From: an uncultured Lacinutrix sp.
Lineage (GTDB): Bacteria > Bacteroidota > Bacteroidia > Flavobacteriales > Flavobacteriaceae
Length of the DNA stretch: 64,000 bases
Assembly (NCBI RefSeq): GCF_947500325.1
Contig: NZ_CANMRQ010000002.1
Span: 62,001-126,000 of the forward strand
Reading direction: 5' to 3'
Shown here: in pieces, positions 15,895-25,792 of the stretch
Numbering within the stretch: the stretch's first letter is position 1
Layout: every line of letters begins with the position of its first letter
The notes under the pieces: model-generated
Database searches by the model: none
Seen by the model: the letters and a program-made list of their open reading frames with translations, nothing else
What the model was told of the DNA's origin: nothing
Program-made: the position numbers and the translations under genes

Positions 15895-15926
15895 CAATGA
15901 GCCTCAATTAAGAGGCTCATTGTTTA
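15895..15926 (+). terminator. Second orphan terminator-like hairpin
   Basis: A perfect 11-bp stem CAATGAGCCTC / GAGGCTCATTG with a 6-nt loop (AATTAA), followed by TTTATTTA. No gene precedes it directly. Confidence 0.6.
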
Positions 15927-16053
15927 TTTAAGTTAATGATAATCAGTATCTAAATTTTGCTTTTTTTCAAAAGCACCAGTTTACTACATTACCAAAGTTA
16001 ACATTACTTTTTAATTTGTTTTATTTTTTAACTCACAATTTTCAACTAGCTTA

Positions 16054-16111
16054 TTTTCAATACAATCCCATTTAAGGAACACATTATTTTAAAATAGCTA
16101 TGTAGATTGCA
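16054..16111 (+). repeat. 58-nt direct repeat, copy 1
   Basis: It shares TACAATCCCATTTA, ACACATTATTTTAAAATA and TGTAGATTGCA with the copy at 16292-16349, with about six mismatches overall. The inner part has dyad symmetry around ATTTTAAAAT flanked by ACAC/GTGT-type arms. Confidence 0.7.
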
Positions 16112-16291
16112 GAGCAAAAAGCCTTAAGAAAACAACTTAACAAGAGAAATATCTGTAAAGTATGTCTGTAAAACCAAAGATTTAACAAAAGTAAAACTCA
16201 AAACCAAAAATGAAGTTTAGTTTTTAACTCAATTTCAAAATTTCAATGAACGTTTTGTAACTATACTTCGGCAAGCTCAGTAACCACCTCT

Positions 16292-16349
16292 ATTTCAGTA
16301 CAATCCCATTTATGGGACACATTATTTTAAAATAACTGTGTAGATTGCA
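16292..16349 (+). repeat. 58-nt direct repeat, copy 2
   Basis: Second copy, 238 bp downstream of the first. Here CCCATTTATGGG is an additional small palindrome, degraded in copy 1. It could be a remnant of an inserted miniature element. Confidence 0.7.
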
Positions 16350-16467
16350 TTCCCTTCGTTTCTTATAGAAAAACCAATAATTAAGTTTTACTTTAATTAT
16401 TGGTTTTCAGTATTTTAAATTCAAAATTTAATCCATGACCTTTTTTACTACCTTACCAACACTACCA

Positions 16468-17205
16468 TCACAATTCATAAGATAATATTTCTTTTATTTC
16501 AGAGTCACCATTTATTTCAAATATTAATTCTTTATCAAGTATAGCTTTTTTACTAATTATTATTCTTGGACTGTCACTTTTATCTGTTATTATAATATCA
16601 TTTTCTATTATGATATCTTTAAACATACCTTCATGTATTGATATTCCTGTTTCTGTTCTAATAACAACTTCATTTATTAATAGCTCATTTGTCGTTATTC
16701 TATTTACAGTAAGCCACAACTGAAAATAATTAGTAGTTAATTCACAAGTCAATATTACTTCTAAGTCATCTTTCTTAAAACGTTTTTTCTTGTGAATCCA
16801 CTTGTTTTTGTAGTTACTTTTTTTGAACCTTTCAATTAAATTTAATAATTCATCTAATGGAATAGACTTAATCTTGTTCGCTTTTTTAAAACCTTTCTCT
16901 AGTAATTCTAAATAGTAGTTGTAATCTTCAGTTTCTTTTGCTTTTTCATATACTTTTTTATCAAAATCTAAATGAACTTGTAATACTTTAGAAGGCACAA
17001 TAGATGATGGTTTTAATTCAAATTCAGATAAAGCAATATTAATCATATTAAATGTTCCATCTGTTTTAAATTTCTTTTTTCTAATTTCTTTAGAAAAAAA
17101 GTCATTAATAAAATCTATATGCTGTTGAAAGTCATAGCGTAGGTCGTTATCAACACTAATGTAAGTGTTATAATCTAATCCCAATGATATATAATTTAAA
17201 TTCAT
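16468..17205 (-). CDS. Putative immunity protein for the RHS toxin
   Basis: A 245-aa soluble, charged protein with no signal peptide and no recognised family. It starts 2 bp after the stop of the RHS toxin gene. A small cytoplasmic protein directly downstream of a polymorphic-toxin gene is the usual position of the cognate immunity gene, so neutralising the GIY-YIG-like toxin tip is the most likely role. The assignment rests on position, not on sequence similarity. Confidence 0.55.
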   Translation of the reverse strand: MNLNYISLGLDYNTYISVDNDLRYDFQQHIDFINDFFSKEIRKKKFKTDGTFNMINIALSEFELKPSSIVPSKVLQVHLDFDKKVYEKAKETEDYNYYLELLEKGFKKANKIKSIPLDELLNLIERFKKSNYKNKWIHKKKRFKKDDLEVILTCELTTNYFQLWLTVNRITTNELLINEVVIRTETGISIHEGMFKDIIIENDIIITDKSDSPRIIISKKAILDKELIFEINGDSEIKEILSYEL

Positions 17206-17207
17206 AA

Positions 17208-20200
17208 TTAGTTTGCTTTTGGTCTTTTATGTATTAATGGGTTTAATGTTTTTTTATTGGAATTAGTTAATCTTTTTTCTGCATCTAATGCTTTTTGTCT
17301 TGCCCCATTTCCACTAGGTATTCTTTCTAAGATTCGAGAAGAATAATTTCCACCATCTTTATTAAGTGAGTTTACTTGACGTGTTGCTCGATACGAATTG
17401 CCTGCTTTAGATATTTTTCCACCACTTATACCTACTTTTTCTATATTATTTGTATTATCATCTACCAGTCCATATACATGTTGTGCTTTTTTACTCGCTT
17501 TAGAATTACCATTAATATTTTTTAAAGCTTTTTTAACAACCTTTTTATTAGCCCCCGGAATAACTGCTGCCACAGCAGCATATGGTGCATCATCCACTTG
17601 TTCGCTTGCATAATTACTGAGAGCCCCTTCCATATCTCCAGTGACTTCTCCTTCTGCAACAGCAACTAATCCTTCTCCATAAGGTAACATTTCTACAGCT
17701 TCTTTACCAAAATCAACAGTAGCATCCATGCCCCCAGAAAGCGTATTCAATGTCCCTGACTTTTCTTGAAGTCTAGATGCAGCTGCACTATCTGTTCCTC
17801 CAGATGCTGCTAAAGTTTCTGCATCACTAAATAAACCTCCAAAAAACTCTTTAACCTTATATTTAGCATAAGTTAATATTCCCGTACAATCAACACCAGG
17901 AGGGCAATTCCCATCTGGGTCATCAAACACAATAGGGTTATTTACTGCATAATTATAAGGTGAGTTATGTATTTGCCCAGCTGCTTCTGCAAGAGCATCT
18001 AGTTGTAGCCATCTTCCTAATGATGGGTCATAATGTCTTGCATCAAAATCATAAGCATTATAGCCTAACTCATCATTAAGTTCTTTGCCACCAAATTTAA
18101 ACTTGCTAGCTACCGAGTTTGTATTCGCCGAAACCACGTCATTATACCCTTTATGTTTTAAGCCAAAGGGATAGTAGTTATTCTCTTCAATAATCTCTGT
18201 AGCAGCATCAATATCGCCATTACCATCGCTATCCGAGTAGGATAATCGTATATTCCCTAAATGGTCTTTAAATTGATAGACATAATCAAAACTACCATTA
18301 TCAGGTTGTATATAGCCTTCAGGGTGTGAAAAGAATTTTAAAGTTTCACCAGCGCTAGTCTCTTCATAAATAAAGTTACCAGCATACTTAGTTGTTGTCA
18401 ATGAACTTCCATTGGTTACTACTTTAGCTTGTTTAACACCAGTAGCATCGTAAATATACTCAATATTTTTATTGGGATCGTTGTTAAAAGTAACTTTAAC
18501 AGGTAGGTTTAAATGGTTGTAAATAATACCATTTTCGTTGGCATTACCAATCCCTTTATTAAGATCTTTTACCATATTACCATTAGCGTCGTAAGTGTAA
18601 TCGTTACCAGTGGTATTACCATCGTTAAAGCCTTCACTTTTATTTGCAGAACCAGAATAATCTGCCACAGCTAGTAGTTTATTCCCTGCATCGTATGAGT
18701 AAAATAACTTATCCATAGGGTTAATACCATGTGTATTAAAATCTCCTTTACGGTCTAAACGTAATAGGTTTCCATTCTTATCATAACTTATAGAGCTTAC
18801 AAGATACTCGTTAGTAGATAGAAAATACGATCCAAAGATTTGATCTACAGCTTTTGCACCTTCAATTCTATTTAAAGCATCGTAATTATAACTATAGCCT
18901 TTTAAATCTTTAGACACATTATCTGTTCTCCATAATGTTTCACTAATATTACCATTGTATAATGGTGTACTACTTTGCACTCTTGTGGTGTTATAATTAA
19001 GTTTAAAGCTAAACAAATCGCTCCCCATATTATCCACATCGTTAATTTGTTTTAACCAACCTCTAATATTGTATTTATAATCTACACTTTGTAGTCCATT
19101 AGAGGTTTCTGGTAAAGCTGCAACATTACCACCTACTTTTTTGTTTATTAATTGCCCTAAAGTATCATAACTATTATTAACTATAAGTTCTGGCGTACCA
19201 TTATTTATAGTTTGTGCTTGGGTAAGCAAACGATTAGCATGATCGTAAGTAAACACATCGTTAGTAGTTATAGATACATTATTTTTAGTATGTGTACTCT
19301 CTGTTTCTAATACTTTACCAACAAAGTCTAAGACGCTTTTTACTGTATCTACCGTGTTTAAATACTCATTTTCACTAGCGACATATACAGGTCTTGCTTT
19401 GTCATCATAATACGTTGCACTAATAATTAAATCACTAGTTCCTAATACACGTACTTTACTACCTGTAGCTAATGATTTGGTAGCTGTTGAAATGGTTACA
19501 TTTTGTCCTGCTAATGTAAAAACACCTATGTTAGGGAATACATCAACGATATCTTGTGGGTAATCATCATAATAGTTTACAGTATAAACTTCTATGTTTG
19601 TTTTAGGTAGTACTTTATTACTATAGTACAGTCTAAAATCTCCAATAGTATTTAAACTGGCTGTTCTAGTCTCGTTAAGAATACTTTGTGCTTCTATAGC
19701 AGATTGCAAGTCTATACGTGTTGTAGTATTAGTATGCTTTCCTGTATAGACCACACGACCTAAGGCATCATACTTAGTAAATAACCACTCATTGTTTATA
19801 CGTTGATTCGCATCTTGGGTTAATACTGGTCTATCTAAACTATCGTAGACAATATATTCCCAACCTTTACCAGGGATTTTTTTCTCGATTAAACGGTTTC
19901 TATCATCGTAATGGTACTGATAACATAACGCCTCTAGCTTATCATCTGCTACAGATTGTGCAGGTAATGGTATAGTAAAATTACCATTAAAATTAGTGAG
20001 CTCTCCAGAGCCAGACAGATATAAATGCCCATTTTCTATAGATACTAAATAGCTACTACTACCAGCTGCAATGGTTCCCACAATAACATCTGGTATAGAA
20101 TGGTATAATTGGCCAATAGGTCCTGTTCTTAATGGCGTAGCGATATTAAAACTCAAACTAATATTAACTGTTAAGTTTCGTGACGAGGCACTTACACCCA

Positions 20201-21776
20201 ATACAGCACTTCCTGTACCTGTAACTACAGGTTGCCCATTTTGCTGTCTAGGAATAAAACTAGAAGCAGGAATAGTCGTATTAGCATCTTGATAAGCATT
20301 ATCATACAATACTTTGTCACTACCTTCTGGAGAGAGTACATAGGTTAAGTTACCAAAATCATCATAGACATATTGCGTGTCATGTGGTGTTGTATTATTA
20401 TATGTGCGTTTTAAGATCACTTGACCTTGCTTATTTTTAAACTCCTCGGTAGTATGGTCTGTACCAGTAGTCCAGTTCTCATCTTTTGTAATAGTTTTAT
20501 AAAGCTCATTAGCATTATAAAAACTATTGTAATAGAGTTGTGGTGCATTGGTTTGTCCAGTAGGAAAAATAACAGTATAATACGGCACTTCGTTAGCTAT
20601 ATTGGTTTGGTAATCGAACTTAATAGTATGATCACTATCTGAGTCATGCGCTACTTTCCAATCGGTACCAGGAGCACCTTGTTCTAAAACTCTATTAAGC
20701 GGAGAGGCATCAAAGCCTTTTTCACTAAATGGATTTGGTGCACTTGTATTTAAATCTTCCGGATAAGTCTCTGTATAGTAATTTTCTAAATCAGGAATAA
20801 TTAAATCATTGGGAGTAAACTCACCAAAAGTAACAGCAGCATGTGGTAAATACTCTTTTGTTTGACGTCCATACTGATCGTAAACTACAGGAGTAACAAT
20901 ATCTGTAGGAATTGTGTTAGTATTAACTTGCGCTAAGGTTAATTCACCACCATCTAAGCGTTGTAATAACGGTTTATAGAAATATTGTTTAACATTTATG
21001 TCTTCTGTTGCATACAAATAGTTTCTAAACCTTGAAACAGTTGCATTAGCATTCCATTTAAATTCTGTTCCATCTAGTACTTTATTGCCTTGTATATCGT
21101 AAACCCCAGATGCTCCAGTATCATTTCCAGTGTAATTATAAGGGTGTATAATTCCAACCAATAAATACCATGTATCTAGTTGTGGTAAGTTACCAGCCCA
21201 AAAATAAGGATTAGATTGCTCCACGCCATTTAGATTACTTACATAAGAAGTACCATGGTATGCGGCTCCATCGGTTAGGCTACTCGTACGTTTTACCCAG
21301 ATGGTATAACGATAGCCTAAAGTTTTATCTATTGTAAAAAAATTTGTATTCCAACCACCATCAGGTTTTAATGTACTTACTGTATTATCATCTTGATTAT
21401 GGCATTCCCATAACAAATCTGTATCTCCAAATGGGGTAGTACCAGTAATGATTTTATTTTCTGAATTAGAACCAGTACGAGTAAAAAAGGAAGAAGTATA
21501 ATTACCTGCTTCCCAGTCGTAAGTAAGTTCGTTTTGTGCATTAGCAAGAGACATGTTACCACCTTGACGCAAAGCTATACTTTGCTCTGGTCTACCTAAA
21601 CCATCGTAATAGGTAATGTTTTCTAATTTATCTATATTAGGCAAAGCGTTTATCTCAGTCTCTGTTTGTACTGGTTTTTGATAGCTAGTACTCTTTACAT
21701 AATTTTTTGTTGTGGTTTGTGCCAAAGCTATGCTAGACACAAATACCGCTGCTACTATTATTAGTATTTTTTTCAT
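17208..21776 (-). CDS. RHS-repeat polymorphic toxin with C-terminal GIY-YIG-like nuclease
   Basis: A 1522-aa secreted protein with a signal peptide (MKKILIIVAAVFVSSIALAQ). An N-terminal DUF6443-type region (NALPNIDKLENITYYDGLGRP) follows, then many YD/RHS repeats (YNYDALNRIEG, YTYDANGNMVKD) and, near residues 1190-1290, the RHS core (YQFKDHLGNIRLSY, GYNAYDFDARHYDPSLGRW, DDPDG). The variable tip after residue 1290 has a helical pre-toxin part and ends in a domain beginning VYGLVDDNTNNIEKVGIS near 1431 with later Arg and Glu-Lys, resembling GIY-YIG/URI nuclease toxins. The encapsulated tip would attack nucleic acid in competitor cells. Confidence 0.85.
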   Translation of the reverse strand: MKKILIIVAAVFVSSIALAQTTTKNYVKSTSYQKPVQTETEINALPNIDKLENITYYDGLGRPEQSIALRQGGNMSLANAQNELTYDWEAGNYTSSFFTRTGSNSENKIITGTTPFGDTDLLWECHNQDDNTVSTLKPDGGWNTNFFTIDKTLGYRYTIWVKRTSSLTDGAAYHGTSYVSNLNGVEQSNPYFWAGNLPQLDTWYLLVGIIHPYNYTGNDTGASGVYDIQGNKVLDGTEFKWNANATVSRFRNYLYATEDINVKQYFYKPLLQRLDGGELTLAQVNTNTIPTDIVTPVVYDQYGRQTKEYLPHAAVTFGEFTPNDLIIPDLENYYTETYPEDLNTSAPNPFSEKGFDASPLNRVLEQGAPGTDWKVAHDSDSDHTIKFDYQTNIANEVPYYTVIFPTGQTNAPQLYYNSFYNANELYKTITKDENWTTGTDHTTEEFKNKQGQVILKRTYNNTTPHDTQYVYDDFGNLTYVLSPEGSDKVLYDNAYQDANTTIPASSFIPRQQNGQPVVTGTGSAVLGVSASSRNLTVNISLSFNIATPLRTGPIGQLYHSIPDVIVGTIAAGSSSYLVSIENGHLYLSGSGELTNFNGNFTIPLPAQSVADDKLEALCYQYHYDDRNRLIEKKIPGKGWEYIVYDSLDRPVLTQDANQRINNEWLFTKYDALGRVVYTGKHTNTTTRIDLQSAIEAQSILNETRTASLNTIGDFRLYYSNKVLPKTNIEVYTVNYYDDYPQDIVDVFPNIGVFTLAGQNVTISTATKSLATGSKVRVLGTSDLIISATYYDDKARPVYVASENEYLNTVDTVKSVLDFVGKVLETESTHTKNNVSITTNDVFTYDHANRLLTQAQTINNGTPELIVNNSYDTLGQLINKKVGGNVAALPETSNGLQSVDYKYNIRGWLKQINDVDNMGSDLFSFKLNYNTTRVQSSTPLYNGNISETLWRTDNVSKDLKGYSYNYDALNRIEGAKAVDQIFGSYFLSTNEYLVSSISYDKNGNLLRLDRKGDFNTHGINPMDKLFYSYDAGNKLLAVADYSGSANKSEGFNDGNTTGNDYTYDANGNMVKDLNKGIGNANENGIIYNHLNLPVKVTFNNDPNKNIEYIYDATGVKQAKVVTNGSSLTTTKYAGNFIYEETSAGETLKFFSHPEGYIQPDNGSFDYVYQFKDHLGNIRLSYSDSDGNGDIDAATEIIEENNYYPFGLKHKGYNDVVSANTNSVASKFKFGGKELNDELGYNAYDFDARHYDPSLGRWLQLDALAEAAGQIHNSPYNYAVNNPIVFDDPDGNCPPGVDCTGILTYAKYKVKEFFGGLFSDAETLAASGGTDSAAASRLQEKSGTLNTLSGGMDATVDFGKEAVEMLPYGEGLVAVAEGEVTGDMEGALSNYASEQVDDAPYAAVAAVIPGANKKVVKKALKNINGNSKASKKAQHVYGLVDDNTNNIEKVGISGGKISKAGNSYRATRQVNSLNKDGGNYSSRILERIPSGNGARQKALDAEKRLTNSNKKTLNPLIHKRPKAN

Positions 21777-21785
21777 GTTTGTCTC

Positions 21786-24700
21786 TTAGTTTTGGTTAAC
21801 GTATTTGTATTCATTCTTACTCAAGATATTGTCGTCTTTATCCTTGACATATTTTAGACGATTAAAGGCATCGTACTCGTAAGTCATGGTGTAGTCTTTA
21901 GGATCTGTAGTACTAATAACACCTACAAATGGATCGTATTTAAACGTAGTGACTTGAGCATTTGGAAGACTTCTTAAGTCTGCTTCTTGAGTAAGCGTTA
22001 AAGCCTCAGTAATAGTAAAGCCTGTTCCAAAACTTGGCAGTGTTTCAATAGCGGTATAGGTTGCATTTTCTATTTTGGCAACTGGATACATGCTATTGTA
22101 GCCCCAAATATAACTTATAGATGCTCCAGAAGTTTTTTTGACTTCTAATATGTTTCCATAAGTATCATATCTAGTATATTCTAATCTTGTTTCTGGAGTT
22201 TTAGACCCTTTTGCAACTTGAACTTTACTTGGTAACACTAAATTAGTGTCTTGCTCATCGTAAATGGTATTGGTTTGTGTAAGTTTAACACCATCTTTAA
22301 AGGTTTCTGTGGCTATAACGTCATTAATTTTATTTAAATCTTGTAATCTTGATACTTTACCATTTTCATCGTTATATCCAACAGGAAAAGTACTTGGTGA
22401 AGGATAGTGGTATTTTGTTTTGTAATACTTACTCTCATCATTTATATCTAAATAAGTACGATCTTCACTTACTTGATAATATACTGGGTTATAAAAAAGC
22501 GTTTGCTTTGTTGCCACTTCTTCACCAGTTGTAGCTTGCGTATCTGTATAAAAATAGTCTTTAGTAATTGTATCTTTTAATAAATATTTAGAGAATAAAA
22601 CATCATAAAACTTATAGTAAACGGGGGCTTCACATGTAGAACTACCATTAATACAATTACCATGTAAATAGGGTGCAGAATTCCCCATAAAGGCTCTTCC
22701 TGGAGTAGGTTCTGAAGCTATGTAGTGGTCTAAAGTGCTGTAAAATTGAGAGTAGTAACATTCTTCATCATAGACAAATAATGATTTAGCGACGCTTAAT
22801 TCTATTGGATCATGATACGCATAAGTTACTTCTTTAAGTATTTGGTCTGTAGCATTAAATACTTCTTGTTTCGTTAAAACGCCTTGCAAATGAGATTTGT
22901 CTGGTAGTGGTAAAAACGGATAAGAATAATGTTCACCATAGGTTGGGTAATCTACAGGCGTTGTAAAATGATAGAGTGTACTCCCTTTAGTATCGCCTTT
23001 AATATGTCTTACACTTACTTTTGCGTAGCCTACATAATTACCTTTAGTAAAAGCGGCTTGAATACTACTTAGTTTTTCTACTATTTTATAATCGATATCA
23101 AGAGGCATTGCTGCTGTAGCCGTATTATTACCAGCACTACCAAAATTAAACAGTGCTACTGTGTGTTTTTGAGATCGAGTATATTCTTTAATATTTGAAT
23201 ATAAGCCATCTATTACACCAGATGATGGTGTGTCTACTGGAAGCGGAACACCTTTACCTCCTAAAACATCATAACTAAAGATTGTTTTTGTTTTTGCCGT
23301 TAAATCACTGTTTTCATTAAAAAAGACTTCTTTTATTCTTAAACCACCACCATATAGATAGTGCTTTAATGGATCTTGAAACAGTTTATAATTCACCGTT
23401 GCATTAACATTAACAACAGGGTTATTGCTATTAGGGGTAGATAAAGAAAATAATCTTATTTCATAACTTCCTGCTGGCAGAGTAAATAATTCTACATCAT
23501 CAAGTTTTACTTGAGCAATAACTTGATCTACATTAAGGGGATCATTTGTTTTTACTATTTTAATACTGGTATTATCTTTATCCGCTTGTGTACCACTTGA
23601 ACTTACTGTTCTTACAGAAACTTCTTGAGTTCTCAGGTTAGTAAAAGGAACGACATAAGAAGAGTATCCATCATTTTGGATATTACTATTATTAAAGTCT
23701 CCCCATGCAGTGGTACAGGTATAATTATCTGGGTTATATTGTGCAAATTCATCTTCAGTAAATGCTCTAGCGCCTATTTGTGAGAATCTATTAGATTCAA
23801 AAATAAAATTTTTAATACCAGAAGTTGGGTAAGTTATTTTCTCAAGAACACCAGTAGTAACCTTGTCTTTATCGGCACTAAATTTTAGTTTGCAATTAGC
23901 AGGCAACCCTGGGCTTTCTGCCGCTTTATAATAGCCCCAAATATCTTTATTTGGATTGCCAAATTCTGGTAACTCGTCTTTATTAGTATAGGCTAAATGA
24001 TAACTATAACTATTATTTGTAGAAAAGATTTCTTCAACTGTATCTAGAAACAAACGATTATTAGGTGTCACAGAGTGTGCTAATTTAAATGTTTTAAAAA
24101 CACTCCCGTTTGGTTTTTTTATGATAACTTTTTCTAAAACCTTAGCGGTTGAAGTATCAAATTCTGGATGATTTAAAGTATTGTTTGTTATAAACTCGAT
24201 ACGCGATTGGTCATGGAAATCTATAGAACTAACCTTTTTTGTTTGTATGGTTAAGGTCGTTTCCGATTTTGTATACTTAGGTTTTAAAATAGAGTTATTA
24301 TAAATAGCCCAACTTAGCGCTTGTTCATGAGGTTCTCCAACAACATTTCCCCAAGTTGCAATAACACCACTTGAATTTGCAAAACTCATACTTTTAATCT
24401 CGACATTACTTTCAGAGATTGGTGTTTTAAATGTTTCAGTAATGTTTTGGTAAGTGTAAGTTGCTAAATTATTACCATTAACAGTATTAACCTCACTAAT
24501 TTTCCATGCAGAGATATATTGCATGTCGCTTGGTATAGAAATATTGGCAGGATCTCCGTTTTGTTTTATACTAACACTATAGCTTGATGAGTTACTAGTC
24601 TCGGTATCTGCGGTATTGAAAATGTACTGTATGCCTTTAGTATCTAAAACAGTAAAGTTACTTATTTCATAATTAGCATTATGATTTAGAGTAATTTGTA

Positions 24701-25319
24701 AATTACTATCATTCTCCATCATTTTTACAACCAAACTTGTGCCTTCTTTAACGATAACAAATCTTGCAGTAGCGCCATATAAGCTTAGTTGGTATAAATC
24801 TGGTTCATTATCAAAATCACCATCAAACGAACCACTACCTTTACCACTGGCGTTCCATAAAAAGTCTTGAATATTACAATTAGCGACATCTTCTGTGTAA
24901 TCACCAGTTGCAGACCAGCTTAAGTCATAATAGCCATTATGGTATACGCCCACAACTTTATTTGTACTTGTTGTAGTATTACTTACTTGATCTAATTCAT
25001 CAGCAATATCTCTTACTGTTCTTGAAATAACAGCTTCTCCAGAGATAGACCAACCTGTTCCAGTCCAACCAGAACGCTCGTCTACTCTAACACCCATTGT
25101 ATTGTACATTAGATTAACGGGTAAACTAAAATTAGCACTTGCTTTCTTAGTATATAAAGGTAAAGAAATTTCTGGCTGACCAGTATAGTGACTCACAGGA
25201 ACTTCTTCAAAATGCATAAGGTTTGACACCGATGGTGACGGAGGGATAACTGTTGGTAAATCTTGTGCAAATAGACTCATTGTAAAGCACAAAAAGAGTA
25301 ATAGAAAACGGTGTTTCAT
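21786..25319 (-). CDS. Large cell-surface partner of the RHS protein
   Basis: A 1177-aa secreted protein with a signal peptide (MKHRFLLLFLCFTMSLFAQ). The N-terminus (SHYTGQPEISLPLYT, then LPVNLMYNTMGVRVDERSGWTGTGWS) resembles the SpvB/TcdB-like opening of RHS/Tc-toxin B components, and the C-terminus has RHS-like YD repeats (TRYDTYGNILEVKK, TMTYEYDAFNRLKYVKD). It stops without a core or toxin tip. The RHS toxin gene follows 9 bp downstream, so the two form one operon and perhaps one shell; split two-gene RHS loci of this kind occur in Bacteroidota. Confidence 0.75.
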   Translation of the reverse strand: MKHRFLLLFLCFTMSLFAQDLPTVIPPSPSVSNLMHFEEVPVSHYTGQPEISLPLYTKKASANFSLPVNLMYNTMGVRVDERSGWTGTGWSISGEAVISRTVRDIADELDQVSNTTTSTNKVVGVYHNGYYDLSWSATGDYTEDVANCNIQDFLWNASGKGSGSFDGDFDNEPDLYQLSLYGATARFVIVKEGTSLVVKMMENDSNLQITLNHNANYEISNFTVLDTKGIQYIFNTADTETSNSSSYSVSIKQNGDPANISIPSDMQYISAWKISEVNTVNGNNLATYTYQNITETFKTPISESNVEIKSMSFANSSGVIATWGNVVGEPHEQALSWAIYNNSILKPKYTKSETTLTIQTKKVSSIDFHDQSRIEFITNNTLNHPEFDTSTAKVLEKVIIKKPNGSVFKTFKLAHSVTPNNRLFLDTVEEIFSTNNSYSYHLAYTNKDELPEFGNPNKDIWGYYKAAESPGLPANCKLKFSADKDKVTTGVLEKITYPTSGIKNFIFESNRFSQIGARAFTEDEFAQYNPDNYTCTTAWGDFNNSNIQNDGYSSYVVPFTNLRTQEVSVRTVSSSGTQADKDNTSIKIVKTNDPLNVDQVIAQVKLDDVELFTLPAGSYEIRLFSLSTPNSNNPVVNVNATVNYKLFQDPLKHYLYGGGLRIKEVFFNENSDLTAKTKTIFSYDVLGGKGVPLPVDTPSSGVIDGLYSNIKEYTRSQKHTVALFNFGSAGNNTATAAMPLDIDYKIVEKLSSIQAAFTKGNYVGYAKVSVRHIKGDTKGSTLYHFTTPVDYPTYGEHYSYPFLPLPDKSHLQGVLTKQEVFNATDQILKEVTYAYHDPIELSVAKSLFVYDEECYYSQFYSTLDHYIASEPTPGRAFMGNSAPYLHGNCINGSSTCEAPVYYKFYDVLFSKYLLKDTITKDYFYTDTQATTGEEVATKQTLFYNPVYYQVSEDRTYLDINDESKYYKTKYHYPSPSTFPVGYNDENGKVSRLQDLNKINDVIATETFKDGVKLTQTNTIYDEQDTNLVLPSKVQVAKGSKTPETRLEYTRYDTYGNILEVKKTSGASISYIWGYNSMYPVAKIENATYTAIETLPSFGTGFTITEALTLTQEADLRSLPNAQVTTFKYDPFVGVISTTDPKDYTMTYEYDAFNRLKYVKDKDDNILSKNEYKYVNQN

Positions 25320-25792
25320 GTAGAATAGAAATTTAAATTAGTAATAGCATAGTCTTAAACTAGACCAGAGTATAATAGGTTAACGAAAAAAAATAATAAT
25401 TATTTTCTTACAACTGTATTGATTTCAAAAATGGGCACTTTAATTATATTTAACAACTCATAATGAGTAAACACTACTAATATATGAGTGAATCATATAT
25501 TTTAGATAAATATTGAACATTAGTTTTTAATACATCTACAATCTAGGATATAAAACTTAAATACTCGTTTAAAACAAATCATTATCTATTAGTGGCATTT
25601 ATTGTAAAATGTTACCAATTTTCAATATATATCTTGAAATAAAAAACAATATTTATTTACAAGGCAAACATAAGGCTTTTTAATACTTAAAAACAAGAAG
25701 TATATGTCTAGATTCATGAATTTAGACATATAAAATAAACTTTAATAACTACTGATAGAGCCTTGTAAGCGTTACAACACCTAAATTAATTT
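25320..25792. other. Intergenic region between RHS operon and secretion cluster
   Basis: A 473-bp AT-rich stretch without a coding frame. It contains the presumed promoter of the RHS operon and a palindrome at 25701-25732. No clear terminator was seen after the GspF gene. Confidence 0.6.
25701..25732. promoter_or_regulatory. Palindrome, copy A (GTCTA-N12-TAGAC)
   Basis: A near-perfect 32-nt palindrome: TATATGTCTA, a self-complementary centre ATTCATGAAT, then TAGACATATA. Its core at 25706-25727 matches the reverse complement of 30921-30942 at 20 of 22 positions. No T-run is present. It is probably a regulator-binding site, but a structural role cannot be excluded. Confidence 0.6.

Larger units (their letters stand above)
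15606..16467. other. Non-coding region with hairpins and a direct repeat
   Basis: An 860-bp stretch with no credible coding frame. It holds two further terminator-like hairpins (15751-15778 and 15895-15926) and a 58-nt direct repeat (16054-16111, 16292-16349). Just before the second repeat copy is the string CTTCGGCAAGCTCAGTAACC, of a type I associate with dispersed flavobacterial repeats (from memory). It may hold small RNAs or be a graveyard at the element boundary. Confidence 0.55.

Noticed and set aside
17398-20642. Several short plus-strand open frames inside the RHS gene
   Set aside because: They are antisense shadows of a long repeat-rich coding region with no start signals or protein features of their own.
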